A stretch of DNA of 64,000 nucleotides from Cyclobacteriaceae bacterium YHN15 (GTDB taxonomy: Bacteria > Bacteroidota > Bacteroidia > Cytophagales > Cyclobacteriaceae). Under the pieces are notes generated by a model that searched no databases, was not told where the DNA came from, and saw only the letters and a list, made by a program, of their open reading frames with translations. Positions 53,305-61,565 of this stretch are shown here, piece after piece (position 1 is the stretch's first letter; every line of letters begins with the position of its first letter). The DNA is taken from assembly GCA_003797895.1 (NCBI GenBank), contig RKQB01000009.1, positions 124,001 to 188,000 on the forward strand. The letters run 5' to 3'. The translations under genes were made by a program, and so were the position numbers.

Positions 53305-53904
53305 ATGAAAATGAAAACAATTCCAATTATCCTTTTTGCTGCGCTGATTTCCTTCTCTTTTTATTCGGAAAAAAGTGAACTCTTAGCAACTGTTGACAAA
53401 AGTGAGAGTTCGGTAACTTGGAAAGCCAGAAAAGTAACTGGCGAACATTTCGGTAAAGTTACTATTGAAAATGCCGATTTGGATTATCAGAACGGTAAAA
53501 TCCAAGGTGGTTCATTTACCATGGATATGACGTCCATTACGGTAGAGGACATTACTGATGCATCCTCCAACAAAAGGCTAACAGACCACCTGAAATCAGA
53601 TGATTTCTTCTCTGTTGAAAAGTTCAATGCTTCCAGTTTGAAAATTACAGAAGCCAAGACAAGCAATGGAAAGGATTACCAGATCACTGGTGATCTTACT
53701 ATAAAAGGGATCAAAAATCAGGTGACTTTTCCCGCAACAGTGGAAGTAATAGGCAATAAAGTAACGGCCAATGCTAAAATAACTTTTGACAGAACACAAT
53801 TTGATATCAAGTACCGTTCCGGAAGTTATTTTGAGAATTTGGCTGATCGCTTAATTTATGATGATGTGAATTTAGAAGTTAAACTGGTGGCCATTGCAAA
53901 TTAA
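53305..53904 (+). CDS. YceI family exported protein
   Basis: 199 aa. Signal peptide at residues 1-22, then a lipocalin-like beta-barrel. Typical YceI stretches: VDKSESSVTWKARKVTGEHFGKV, GGSFTMDMTSITVEDI, LTDHLKSDDFFSVEKF and the C-terminal ITFDRTQFDIKYRSGSYF. Family members bind polyisoprenoids; the ligand here is unknown. It may be co-transcribed with the VPS10/BNR gene, 66 bases before it, and is followed by a terminator. Confidence 0.88.
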   Translation: MKMKTIPIILFAALISFSFYSEKSELLATVDKSESSVTWKARKVTGEHFGKVTIENADLDYQNGKIQGGSFTMDMTSITVEDITDASSNKRLTDHLKSDDFFSVEKFNASSLKITEAKTSNGKDYQITGDLTIKGIKNQVTFPATVEVIGNKVTANAKITFDRTQFDIKYRSGSYFENLADRLIYDDVNLEVKLVAIAN

Positions 53905-53923
53905 AAATGTAGCTTAAAAATGT

Positions 53924-53951
53924 AAGCCCGGTCAAATCATTGACCGGGCTT
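53924..53951 (+). terminator. Rho-independent terminator after yceI
   Basis: 11-base stem (53924-53934 with 53941-53951), GC-rich core, 6-base loop, T-run after. Confidence 0.85.
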
Positions 53952-54040
53952 TTTTATTGTAAAATCAGTATCTTGCATTTTTTTGAAATAAAAGGTGTTT
54001 TTCCAAGTAAAATAGCCTCTCACTTTAGTAATTTAGCTTT

Positions 54041-55765
54041 ATGGAGTATAAATGGATGATTAGGGAAAAGGCTGACCCTATAACAGTAGCTTCTCTTAGC
54101 AAGGAAATCAATATTAACCCAACTTTAGCCAATATGCTGGTCAATAGGGGTGTGGACTCTTTCCAGAAAGCAAAAGATTTTTTCCGCCCGGATCTGGACA
54201 AACTTCATGACCCCATGTTGATGAAAGACATGGATAAAGCAGTGGCAAGACTTAACTGGGCAATTAAAAATGAAGAAAAAATTTTAGTGTATGGTGATTA
54301 CGATGTAGATGGGACAACATCCGTAGCCATGATGTACGGATATTTAAGACAGTTTTACCCAAATGTTGGTTTTTACATTCCTGACCGTTACAAAGAAGGT
54401 TATGGCATTTCTGAAAAAGGAGTCCGTTTTGCTGCTGAAAATGGTTTTAATCTGATAATTTCCTTGGATTGTGGCATCAAGGCCATTTCAAAGGTGGTTT
54501 TAGCAAAGGAACTTGGAGTGGATTTTATTATTTGTGACCACCATACACCTGGTGATGCCCTTCCACCTGCTATCGCTATATTGGATCCAAAACGGGCTGA
54601 TTGCAACTATCCTTATAAAGAATTGAGCGGTTGTGGTGTGGGATTCAAACTGATTCAGGCCTTTTGCAAACTTCAGGGTGAGGATACAAGTAAAGTAATG
54701 GCCTATCTTGATCTTTTGGCCATTAGTATTGCTGCGGATATTGTTCCCATTACAGGTGAGAACAGGGTTTTTGCCTACTATGGCATTGAAAGGATAAACA
54801 ACAATCCCCGACCTGGAATAAAAGCGCTCATCTTGAGGAGTAAAATTGAGAACGATATTGAAATCTCAGACATCGTTTTCAAAATCGGACCAAGAATCAA
54901 TGCCTCCGGCAGATTGGAACACGCGAAAGCCTCCGTAGAATTAATGATATCGAAAGATTTGGAAGATGCATTGGCAAGGGCTGAAGTGGTAGATACCGTA
55001 AATGCAGCAAGAAAAAATTTTGACGAAAACATTACCAAAGAAGCCATTGCCATGATTGAAGGTATGGAAGAGATAAGGCAAATGAGATCCACCGTACTTT
55101 TTAAAGAAGATTGGCACAAAGGTGTGATCGGAATAGTGGCCTCAAGGTGTATTGAGCGGTTTTACAGACCTACTATCATCCTAACAGAATCTAATAACAA
55201 AGCGACAGGAAGTGCTCGTTCTGTCTTTGATTTTGACATTTATGATGCCATTTCTGAATGCAGTGATCTCTTGGAACAATTCGGTGGCCACAAATATGCC
55301 GCTGGGTTAACACTCGCGGTTGATAAAGTCCCTGCTTTTCAGGCCAAATTTGAGGAAGTCGTTAGTTCCAGAATCCATGACATCCACCTAAAGCCTGTTA
55401 TGGAAATTGATGACGAAATTCTTTTGGATCAGATCAATTATAAATTTTTTAACATTTTAAAGCAAATGGCTCCTTTTGGCCCTGGAAATCCTGAACCCCT
55501 ATTTATTGTCAAACAGGTTTATGCCGATAATGTAAGGGTCTTAAAGGATAAACACCTAAGATTTAATGTCGTCCAGGATGGACAGGAGACCAAACCGGTG
55601 TGTATTGCATTCGGCATGGCAGACAAATCCATTTATCCTGATGAGATTATTTATAAAATGTTACTTCGAAAAATGCGATTTGATTTGGCTTTTGAAATCA
55701 GAGAGAATACTTTTAGAAACAACAGTAGTCTGCAACTTTACGTGAAAGACATAAAATTTGATTGA
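54041..55765 (+). CDS. recJ: single-stranded-DNA-specific exonuclease RecJ
   Basis: 574 aa. DHH phosphoesterase: VYGDYDVDGTTS (84-95), the ILSLDCGIK-like strand and CDHHTPGD (DHH at 166-168); DHHA1 domain at GGHKYAAGLTL (about 414-424), then an OB-like C-terminal part. 5'-3' degradation of single-stranded DNA in recombination and mismatch repair. First gene of the recJ-lptB-GH3 operon. Confidence 0.95.
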   Translation: MEYKWMIREKADPITVASLSKEININPTLANMLVNRGVDSFQKAKDFFRPDLDKLHDPMLMKDMDKAVARLNWAIKNEEKILVYGDYDVDGTTSVAMMYGYLRQFYPNVGFYIPDRYKEGYGISEKGVRFAAENGFNLIISLDCGIKAISKVVLAKELGVDFIICDHHTPGDALPPAIAILDPKRADCNYPYKELSGCGVGFKLIQAFCKLQGEDTSKVMAYLDLLAISIAADIVPITGENRVFAYYGIERINNNPRPGIKALILRSKIENDIEISDIVFKIGPRINASGRLEHAKASVELMISKDLEDALARAEVVDTVNAARKNFDENITKEAIAMIEGMEEIRQMRSTVLFKEDWHKGVIGIVASRCIERFYRPTIILTESNNKATGSARSVFDFDIYDAISECSDLLEQFGGHKYAAGLTLAVDKVPAFQAKFEEVVSSRIHDIHLKPVMEIDDEILLDQINYKFFNILKQMAPFGPGNPEPLFIVKQVYADNVRVLKDKHLRFNVVQDGQETKPVCIAFGMADKSIYPDEIIYKMLLRKMRFDLAFEIRENTFRNNSSLQLYVKDIKFD

Positions 55766-55767
55766 AA

Positions 55768-56505
55768 ATGAAGCTGAGAGCTGAAAATCTGGTAAAAATA
55801 TACAAGGGTCGAAAAGTGGTCAACAATATTTCAGTAGAAGTTGAACAGGGAGAAATTGTGGGGCTATTAGGTCCTAACGGTGCCGGGAAAACAACCTCTT
55901 TTTATATGATTGTAGGGTTGATCAAACCCAATCAAGGTGAGATATTTTTGGAAGATCAGAATATTACACAACTTCCCATGTATAAAAGAGCCAAATTGGG
56001 GATAGGCTATCTCGCCCAGGAAGCCTCTGTCTTCCGAAAACTATCCGTTGAAGAAAATATCTTGGCTGTTTTGGAAATGACCAATAAAACCAAGGCTGAA
56101 ATGAAAGAAAAAGTGGAAAGCCTATTGGAGGAATTTAGTCTTACCCATGTGAGAAAAAACCTCGGAATGGTCCTTTCAGGCGGAGAAAGAAGGAGAACCG
56201 AAATAGCTAGGGCCTTGGCCGTTGATCCAAAGTTTGTCCTACTCGATGAGCCATTTGCAGGAGTCGATCCCATAGCTGTTGAGGAAATTCAAACCATTGT
56301 AGCCAAACTGAAAAATAAAAATATTGGGATACTAATTACTGACCATAATGTGAACGAAACGCTTTCCATCACAGATAGGGCTTATTTGATGTTTGAAGGC
56401 AGATTGTTAAAAGCAGGATCTGCAGAAGAACTTGCTGCCGATGAACAGGTCAGGAGGGTTTATCTTGGACAGCACTTTGAACTTAAAAGAAAGGTTTTCA
56501 ACTGA
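55768..56505 (+). CDS. lptB: LPS export ABC transporter ATP-binding protein LptB
   Basis: 245 aa from the ATG at 55768; a TTG at 55762 overlaps the recJ stop and is unlikely. Walker A GPNGAGKTT, signature LSGGERRR and Walker B FVLLDEPFAGVDP, in the LptB subgroup (followed by VEEIQTIVAKLKNKNIGILITDHN). LptB drives LptFG to pull lipopolysaccharide out of the inner membrane. It starts 2 bases after recJ and its stop overlaps the next ATG by 1 base. Confidence 0.93.
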   Translation: MKLRAENLVKIYKGRKVVNNISVEVEQGEIVGLLGPNGAGKTTSFYMIVGLIKPNQGEIFLEDQNITQLPMYKRAKLGIGYLAQEASVFRKLSVEENILAVLEMTNKTKAEMKEKVESLLEEFSLTHVRKNLGMVLSGGERRRTEIARALAVDPKFVLLDEPFAGVDPIAVEEIQTIVAKLKNKNIGILITDHNVNETLSITDRAYLMFEGRLLKAGSAEELAADEQVRRVYLGQHFELKRKVFN

Positions 56506-58022
56506 TGGAAGTAGTTAATTCTTTTATGACTTGGGTTTTCAAAAACCGCATAGGTCAAATCGATAATTTTAAAAAATACCCCCTTGAAACCCAGAATTTG
56601 ATTCTGGAAGACTTAATTGAATTGGCAAAAAGAACTGAATTTGGTAAAAAATTCAGGTTTAGCGACATAAATACTTATGCTGATTTCTCTTCAATGGTTC
56701 CCGTCCACGATTATGAAGATATGAAGCCATATTTTGAAAGAATCATGAAGGGAAAACAAAATGTCCTTTGGCCTTCGGAGATTCTTTGGTTTTCAAAATC
56801 CTCAGGCACAACATCCAGCAGAAGCAAATATATCCCCGTCTCTCAAGAAGCCCTGGAAGATTGCCATTTCAAAGGGGGGAAAGATATGATTTCACTATAT
56901 GTGAATAATTACCCTGACAGTAAACTTTTTTCTGGTAAAAGTCTAAGTATTGGGGGTAGTTTGAGTCAAAATCCTTTAGATCCATCAAGCAAAATACAGG
57001 CAGGAGATATTTCTGCTGTTATCATGCACAATCTCCCCATTTGGGTTCAATTTGCCAGAACTCCCAGCCTTGAGATAGCCCTCATGAGTGAATGGGAAAG
57101 CAAAATTGAAAAGATGGCCCTTGAAGTCATGAATGAAAATGTAGTGAGTATTTCCGGTGTTCCTACCTGGACTATTGTACTACTTCATCGCATATTGGAA
57201 TTAAAAAAAGCCAATCACATCTTAGAAGTCTGGCCCAATCTTGAAGTATTCTTCCATGGAGCAGTAGCCTTTGGCCCTTACAGGAAATTGTTCAGCGAAC
57301 TTATCCCATCCTCAAAAATGAGATATATGGAAACATACAATGCCTCTGAGGGATTTTTTGGAATTCAGGATCAAATAAATTCTGAAGAATTGCTGTTGAT
57401 GTTGGATTATGGTATTTTTTATGAATTTATTCTAATGGAAGACTGGGATAATGATAACCCCAAAGCAATTCCCTTGTCAGAAGTGGAAGTGGGGAAAAAT
57501 TATGCCATGTTGATAACCACAAATGCTGGTTTATGGCGATACAAAATAGGAGATACCCTCAAATTCACCAATACTAATCCCTATAGATTTAAAATATCAG
57601 GCAGGACAAAGCATTTTATCAATGCCTTTGGAGAAGAAGTAATCGTGGAAAATGCAGAGGCGGCTATTCAGGCTGCAGCTGAGGTAACCCATGCAACAAT
57701 TATCAATTTTACAGCAGCTCCGATTTATTTTGGCGATTCCAATAGTAAAGGTGCGCATGAATGGATAATAGAATTCAAAACACTTCCTTCGGACAAGGAA
57801 AAGTTCATTTCAATTCTTGATAATACCTTAAGAGAAATAAATTCCGATTATGATGCGAAACGTTATAAGGACTTGGCCTTATCCGCACCTAAAATAAATT
57901 TTACAACGGATGCTGTTTTTGAAAAATGGCTAAAAAGCAAAGGAAAACTTGGTGGCCAGAACAAGGTTCCTAGATTGTCCAATTCTCGGGAATATATAGA
58001 AGAGGTTTTGAATTTTCTTTAA
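56505..58022 (+). CDS. GH3-family acyl-adenylating enzyme
   Basis: 505 aa. GH3 auxin-responsive-promoter family, named from plant enzymes that join acyl acids to amino acids through an acyl-AMP. Motif 1 is SSGTTSSRSKYIP at 99-111; the second motif is ETYNASEGFFGIQDQ; and ALWRY-like NAGLWRYKIGDTLKFT with the YRFKISGRTKHFINAFGE hinge are present. The acyl acid and acceptor in bacteria are mostly unknown. It overlaps lptB by one base (TGATG), so it is translationally coupled to an LPS-export gene. It ends 8 bases before the convergent mtgA. Confidence 0.85.
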   Translation: MEVVNSFMTWVFKNRIGQIDNFKKYPLETQNLILEDLIELAKRTEFGKKFRFSDINTYADFSSMVPVHDYEDMKPYFERIMKGKQNVLWPSEILWFSKSSGTTSSRSKYIPVSQEALEDCHFKGGKDMISLYVNNYPDSKLFSGKSLSIGGSLSQNPLDPSSKIQAGDISAVIMHNLPIWVQFARTPSLEIALMSEWESKIEKMALEVMNENVVSISGVPTWTIVLLHRILELKKANHILEVWPNLEVFFHGAVAFGPYRKLFSELIPSSKMRYMETYNASEGFFGIQDQINSEELLLMLDYGIFYEFILMEDWDNDNPKAIPLSEVEVGKNYAMLITTNAGLWRYKIGDTLKFTNTNPYRFKISGRTKHFINAFGEEVIVENAEAAIQAAAEVTHATIINFTAAPIYFGDSNSKGAHEWIIEFKTLPSDKEKFISILDNTLREINSDYDAKRYKDLALSAPKINFTTDAVFEKWLKSKGKLGGQNKVPRLSNSREYIEEVLNFL

Positions 58023-58030
58023 GAAAAAAG

Positions 58031-58726
58031 TTAGACTCCCATACCAACAGGAGCCAAGTTATTCATTTGCCTTAGAATCCAAGATTGCCTTCCTTGAATA
58101 TAGGGTGTGGGTCGTGCCGGAGACCATCTTCTTGGATTGGGAAGAACGGCTGCTATCAATGCCGCTTCATTCCTGGAAAGCTTTTCGGCGGGTTTTTTGA
58201 AATAAGTTTGTGAAGCCGCTTGAATACCATATATACCCTCTCCCATTTCAATAACGTTCAGGTATACTTCCATTATCCTTTCTTTACTCCAAATTAGTTC
58301 TATCAAAAAAGTAAAATAGGCCTCTAGCCCTTTTCGCAACATAGTTCTGCCTGGCCATAAGAATACATTTTTTGCAGTCTGCTGGGAAATGGTACTTGCT
58401 CCTTTTACCCGCTTACCCTTTTTGTTATTTTCCCAGGCCTTCTCCATTGCCTCCCAATCAAATCCATTATGGGTTAAAAATTTTTGATCTTCAGCGGCTA
58501 CAACAGCTTGAGGTGCATGTTTGGATATTTTTTTTATAGAAACCCAGTCTTTGTATAACCTGAATTCTTTCTTTTCATCTTTTAACTGCTCATACAAGCG
58601 GATAACCATCAAGGGCGTAATGGGTACAGGTAAAAAACGGTAGAGCACCGTGAATCCAATGCTTAAGATAAAAAACCATAAAATGATTTTAAATATGAAT
58701 CGAATGATCTTTTTGACGATTTTCAT
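58031..58726 (-). CDS. mtgA: monofunctional biosynthetic peptidoglycan transglycosylase
   Basis: 231 aa. N-terminal membrane anchor (about residues 10-30), then the GT51 fold with the catalytic Glu79 in VAAEDQKFLTHNGFD and the motifs GASTISQQTAKNVFLWPGRT and KERIMEVYLNVIEMGEGIYGIQAAS. Polymerises lipid II glycan strands without a transpeptidase domain. It is the last gene of the minus-strand run and 5 bases after the methyltransferase. Confidence 0.93.
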   Translation of the reverse strand: MKIVKKIIRFIFKIILWFFILSIGFTVLYRFLPVPITPLMVIRLYEQLKDEKKEFRLYKDWVSIKKISKHAPQAVVAAEDQKFLTHNGFDWEAMEKAWENNKKGKRVKGASTISQQTAKNVFLWPGRTMLRKGLEAYFTFLIELIWSKERIMEVYLNVIEMGEGIYGIQAASQTYFKKPAEKLSRNEAALIAAVLPNPRRWSPARPTPYIQGRQSWILRQMNNLAPVGMGV

Positions 58727-58731
58727 GGTTC

Positions 58732-59553
58732 TTATGCAAAAGCAGTTGCCTGAATAAACCTATAATAAAAAATGGAAGAGGGCAAATCCCTCAGTTTATC
58801 CATTCCAACCTGCATGGCCTTCACCTGTTTTTCAGTTATAATATTTTCTTCCAATAATAAAGGAGCCCCAGAACTCATTAAGTTTTTCCAATAATTAAAT
58901 ACAATCCTTTTTTCTTCTTGGTTTCTGCTGTCCAAATGAAATCCCCCACTCCTCAGTTCTATATCAATATACCCTGCTTCCAATAATAAGTCCCCCAATT
59001 TGGCTCCCACTTGAGGATCTCCACCAATTTCCTCTTGATACTTGTTGTAAATTTCCCAATATTCCATCACCTCTGGTTCAAGTGGATAGGTGTAAAAAGT
59101 CCTGTTAAATACCTCTGTAATAGAAACCATCGCTCCTTTTTTTAAAAATGGTTTCATGCTTTTTAAAACCCTGACCGGTTGTGGGATATGTTCCAAAACC
59201 CAACAGATAAAGGCAGCATCATATGTCTTTCCAAGATGAAGAGATGTCGCATCCTGTTGAATATATTCGACTCTATCCATTCCAAACCCCAGTTTTGACA
59301 TATTTTCCATAGCTTTTGTAATCTGCTTGGCCTCATAATCCACTCCGGTGATTTTTAGATAGGGAAACTTTCTAAGTAAGATCTCAGTCTGAGCCCCGAC
59401 CCCGCTCCCAATTTCCAACAATTCCTTTACCCCGGAAAAATCAATGAAATCATAAATGGGGTTTTCAATCACCAAAGCTTGCTCACGAAGTCTTTCCTGT
59501 TCCTCTTCCAGATAGCCATGGATATACTTATTATTTGAAGAATTGTCGCTCAT
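58732..59553 (-). CDS. class I SAM-dependent methyltransferase
   Basis: 273 aa, starting at the ATG at 59553-59551; a TTG start upstream adds eight non-conserved residues. SAM-binding motif LLEIGSGVGAQTEILL (about 45-60) and the post-I acidic GVDYEAKQI, then CWVLEHIPQPVRVLKSMKPFLKKG. Similar to the methyltransferase 11/25 type; substrate not apparent. 5 bases before mtgA. Confidence 0.85.
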   Translation of the reverse strand: MSDNSSNNKYIHGYLEEEQERLREQALVIENPIYDFIDFSGVKELLEIGSGVGAQTEILLRKFPYLKITGVDYEAKQITKAMENMSKLGFGMDRVEYIQQDATSLHLGKTYDAAFICWVLEHIPQPVRVLKSMKPFLKKGAMVSITEVFNRTFYTYPLEPEVMEYWEIYNKYQEEIGGDPQVGAKLGDLLLEAGYIDIELRSGGFHLDSRNQEEKRIVFNYWKNLMSSGAPLLLEENIITEKQVKAMQVGMDKLRDLPSSIFYYRFIQATAFA

Positions 59554-59632
59554 AAGAAATATGAAAATATTCCGCAAAGAAAGCTGATTTCCTGATCTTT
59601 GAAAAGAGGATTGTTTCCCTATCCCAACTTTG

Positions 59633-61564
59633 TCAAGGACTTACCGACTTTTTTAAAACAATTGGTTCACTTAATTTCCCTGTAACCATTTCCATAAAAT
59701 ATTTTAATTCTGGATAAATAGACGGAGAAATAATGCTGAATTTAAGATTAATTGTCGCCGAAACCTTCACAGAGTTATCCAAAGCGGTAACTATATAACT
59801 GAAATTGGCATCTCCTCCAGGTATGGCAACATTCGCATCTTCAGGATAATCGTCCAATTCATAGCCTTGGGGAATCTCTAAAATTGAGGTGTAACTATCA
59901 GAAAAAGTATAGGAAAAATCAACAGGAAAAGTCCTGACATCTGATGTCAGAGGGTTTTGATTCCATCTGGCCATTTGAAAGGGATTTATGAGGGTAAGAT
60001 TTGAATCCATCTTATTCCCTATAGAATTGAACTTGGCTTCCAATTGCTTACGGGGTTCATTTTTCTGTTGAACTGCAAATTCCATAACCTTTTCCGCATC
60101 TGTACCAAACATTTCCATTTTGAATTTCTCAGGGGATTCCACCAATTTGATTTTATCATTGGCCAAAGCATCATAGTCGGAAAATCTAATCGTAGAGGAA
60201 GCTACCAATTGCTGATCATTATCAATCCTGATATTTACCATTTGTACAATTCCTGAACGATGGGTAATGGTTATGGGAATTAGACCACTTCCCTCATCCA
60301 ACATGATATAGCCATAACCTACATGCATAAACAATGGTAGGTATCCAAAAGGGTTATTTTTGTCTGTGGCATCTAAGTAAAATTCTTTACCATCAACTTT
60401 TGTATAAATTATTAACTGGTCAAACTGATCAATAAATGGTGTATCCACTAATCTGGATCTTCCATTTCCCTTACTACTTATCAATAAAGGATGGGCAATT
60501 ATTCCATTTTGCCTCAAATAAGATAATAAAGCAAGGTTCAAATCAGCTCTTGATCCTTGCTTGGTTTCTAAAATGGATTTAAGGTTTTTAGAAGGAAAAA
60601 AGCCTGACCTGCCATTAAAGGAATAATTATTGACAAAAAAATCATAAACCGCTTTCGCTTTTTCTGTTTCGTTATTTCCAGGTGGCGAAAAAGATGCCAT
60701 CTGGCTCCTCAATGAAGCGTTTGGTTTAAGATACTGTACAAACTCTTCCAATTCAGTAATGAATTTGGTAAGGTCCTGCCACGAACTGAAAGTTTCCTGA
60801 AAACCAGACTTCCCGCCATAAGCACTTGAATTGACGAATGCATAACCTGCCAATTGAAAATCTATTTTTTCCAAATAATCTCTATAATGGGACATCAAAG
60901 GCTCTTCTTTGATAGAGTTAAGGTTATTTACGGTCCAACTGTACAATCCGTCCCGTTGGGTTTTGAAATTGGCGCTCAGTGTTTTTTCACCTTGGGGCAA
61001 AAACCTATAATTCAAGTAAGAAGGTAAATCGATGGTGTAAGTGGATTTGATTGTTGGGATGGGATTGTGAAAAACCCAACTATCCAAAAAGGTTATACTC
61101 TTGTCTGTTTTTAGATAGGAATATTCGATTATGGATCCAACTTCAATATTTGGAAACGTAAACCTAATTTCCTTCCATCCATTATCCAATTCCACCTCAA
61201 AAAAATCAGCTTTTGAAAGCTTCGTAACTTTCTCCAACCCGTTTTCAAAATTCACGGTTTGTGCAGTTAACTTTGAGACATCCTGCACTCCAGTCTTCCC
61301 AAAATAATAACGAATGGCGATATCCCCTTGGGATTGACCTCCGTCTTTAAGAACCTTGATTCTCCGATGGATGTTAGAATGCTGGACAACTCCCATGAAT
61401 TGATTATAAGAAATTTCTTCCAGAACAACGGCATTGGCTTCAGGATCAAAGTCCACTTGGTTCAAATTGATTTCCCCTTGGGAGTATTTACCAAATTTCA
61501 TGTCCTGGGCAAAAAGACCTACCGAGAAGAATAGAAGGATAATAAATGTATACAGGCCTTTCAT
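59633..61564 (-). CDS. DUF3857 / transglutaminase-like exported protein, active-site residues altered
   Basis: 643 aa with a signal peptide (MKGLYTFIILLFFSVGLFAQ). Residues about 45-220 are the DUF3857 domain (NIHRRIKVLKDGGQSQGDIAIRYY ... EVGSIIEYSYLKT). The transglutaminase-like domain follows (about 300-420), but its Cys is Arg339 (KQGSRADLNLALLS) and its His is Gln383 (QFDQLIIYT), with the Asp kept at 398 (YLDATD). So the domain probably lacks peptide-crosslinking or protease activity and may bind instead. It lies 1 base after the active-type paralogue. Confidence 0.85.
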   Translation of the reverse strand: MKGLYTFIILLFFSVGLFAQDMKFGKYSQGEINLNQVDFDPEANAVVLEEISYNQFMGVVQHSNIHRRIKVLKDGGQSQGDIAIRYYFGKTGVQDVSKLTAQTVNFENGLEKVTKLSKADFFEVELDNGWKEIRFTFPNIEVGSIIEYSYLKTDKSITFLDSWVFHNPIPTIKSTYTIDLPSYLNYRFLPQGEKTLSANFKTQRDGLYSWTVNNLNSIKEEPLMSHYRDYLEKIDFQLAGYAFVNSSAYGGKSGFQETFSSWQDLTKFITELEEFVQYLKPNASLRSQMASFSPPGNNETEKAKAVYDFFVNNYSFNGRSGFFPSKNLKSILETKQGSRADLNLALLSYLRQNGIIAHPLLISSKGNGRSRLVDTPFIDQFDQLIIYTKVDGKEFYLDATDKNNPFGYLPLFMHVGYGYIMLDEGSGLIPITITHRSGIVQMVNIRIDNDQQLVASSTIRFSDYDALANDKIKLVESPEKFKMEMFGTDAEKVMEFAVQQKNEPRKQLEAKFNSIGNKMDSNLTLINPFQMARWNQNPLTSDVRTFPVDFSYTFSDSYTSILEIPQGYELDDYPEDANVAIPGGDANFSYIVTALDNSVKVSATINLKFSIISPSIYPELKYFMEMVTGKLSEPIVLKKSVSP

Positions 61565-61565
61565 A

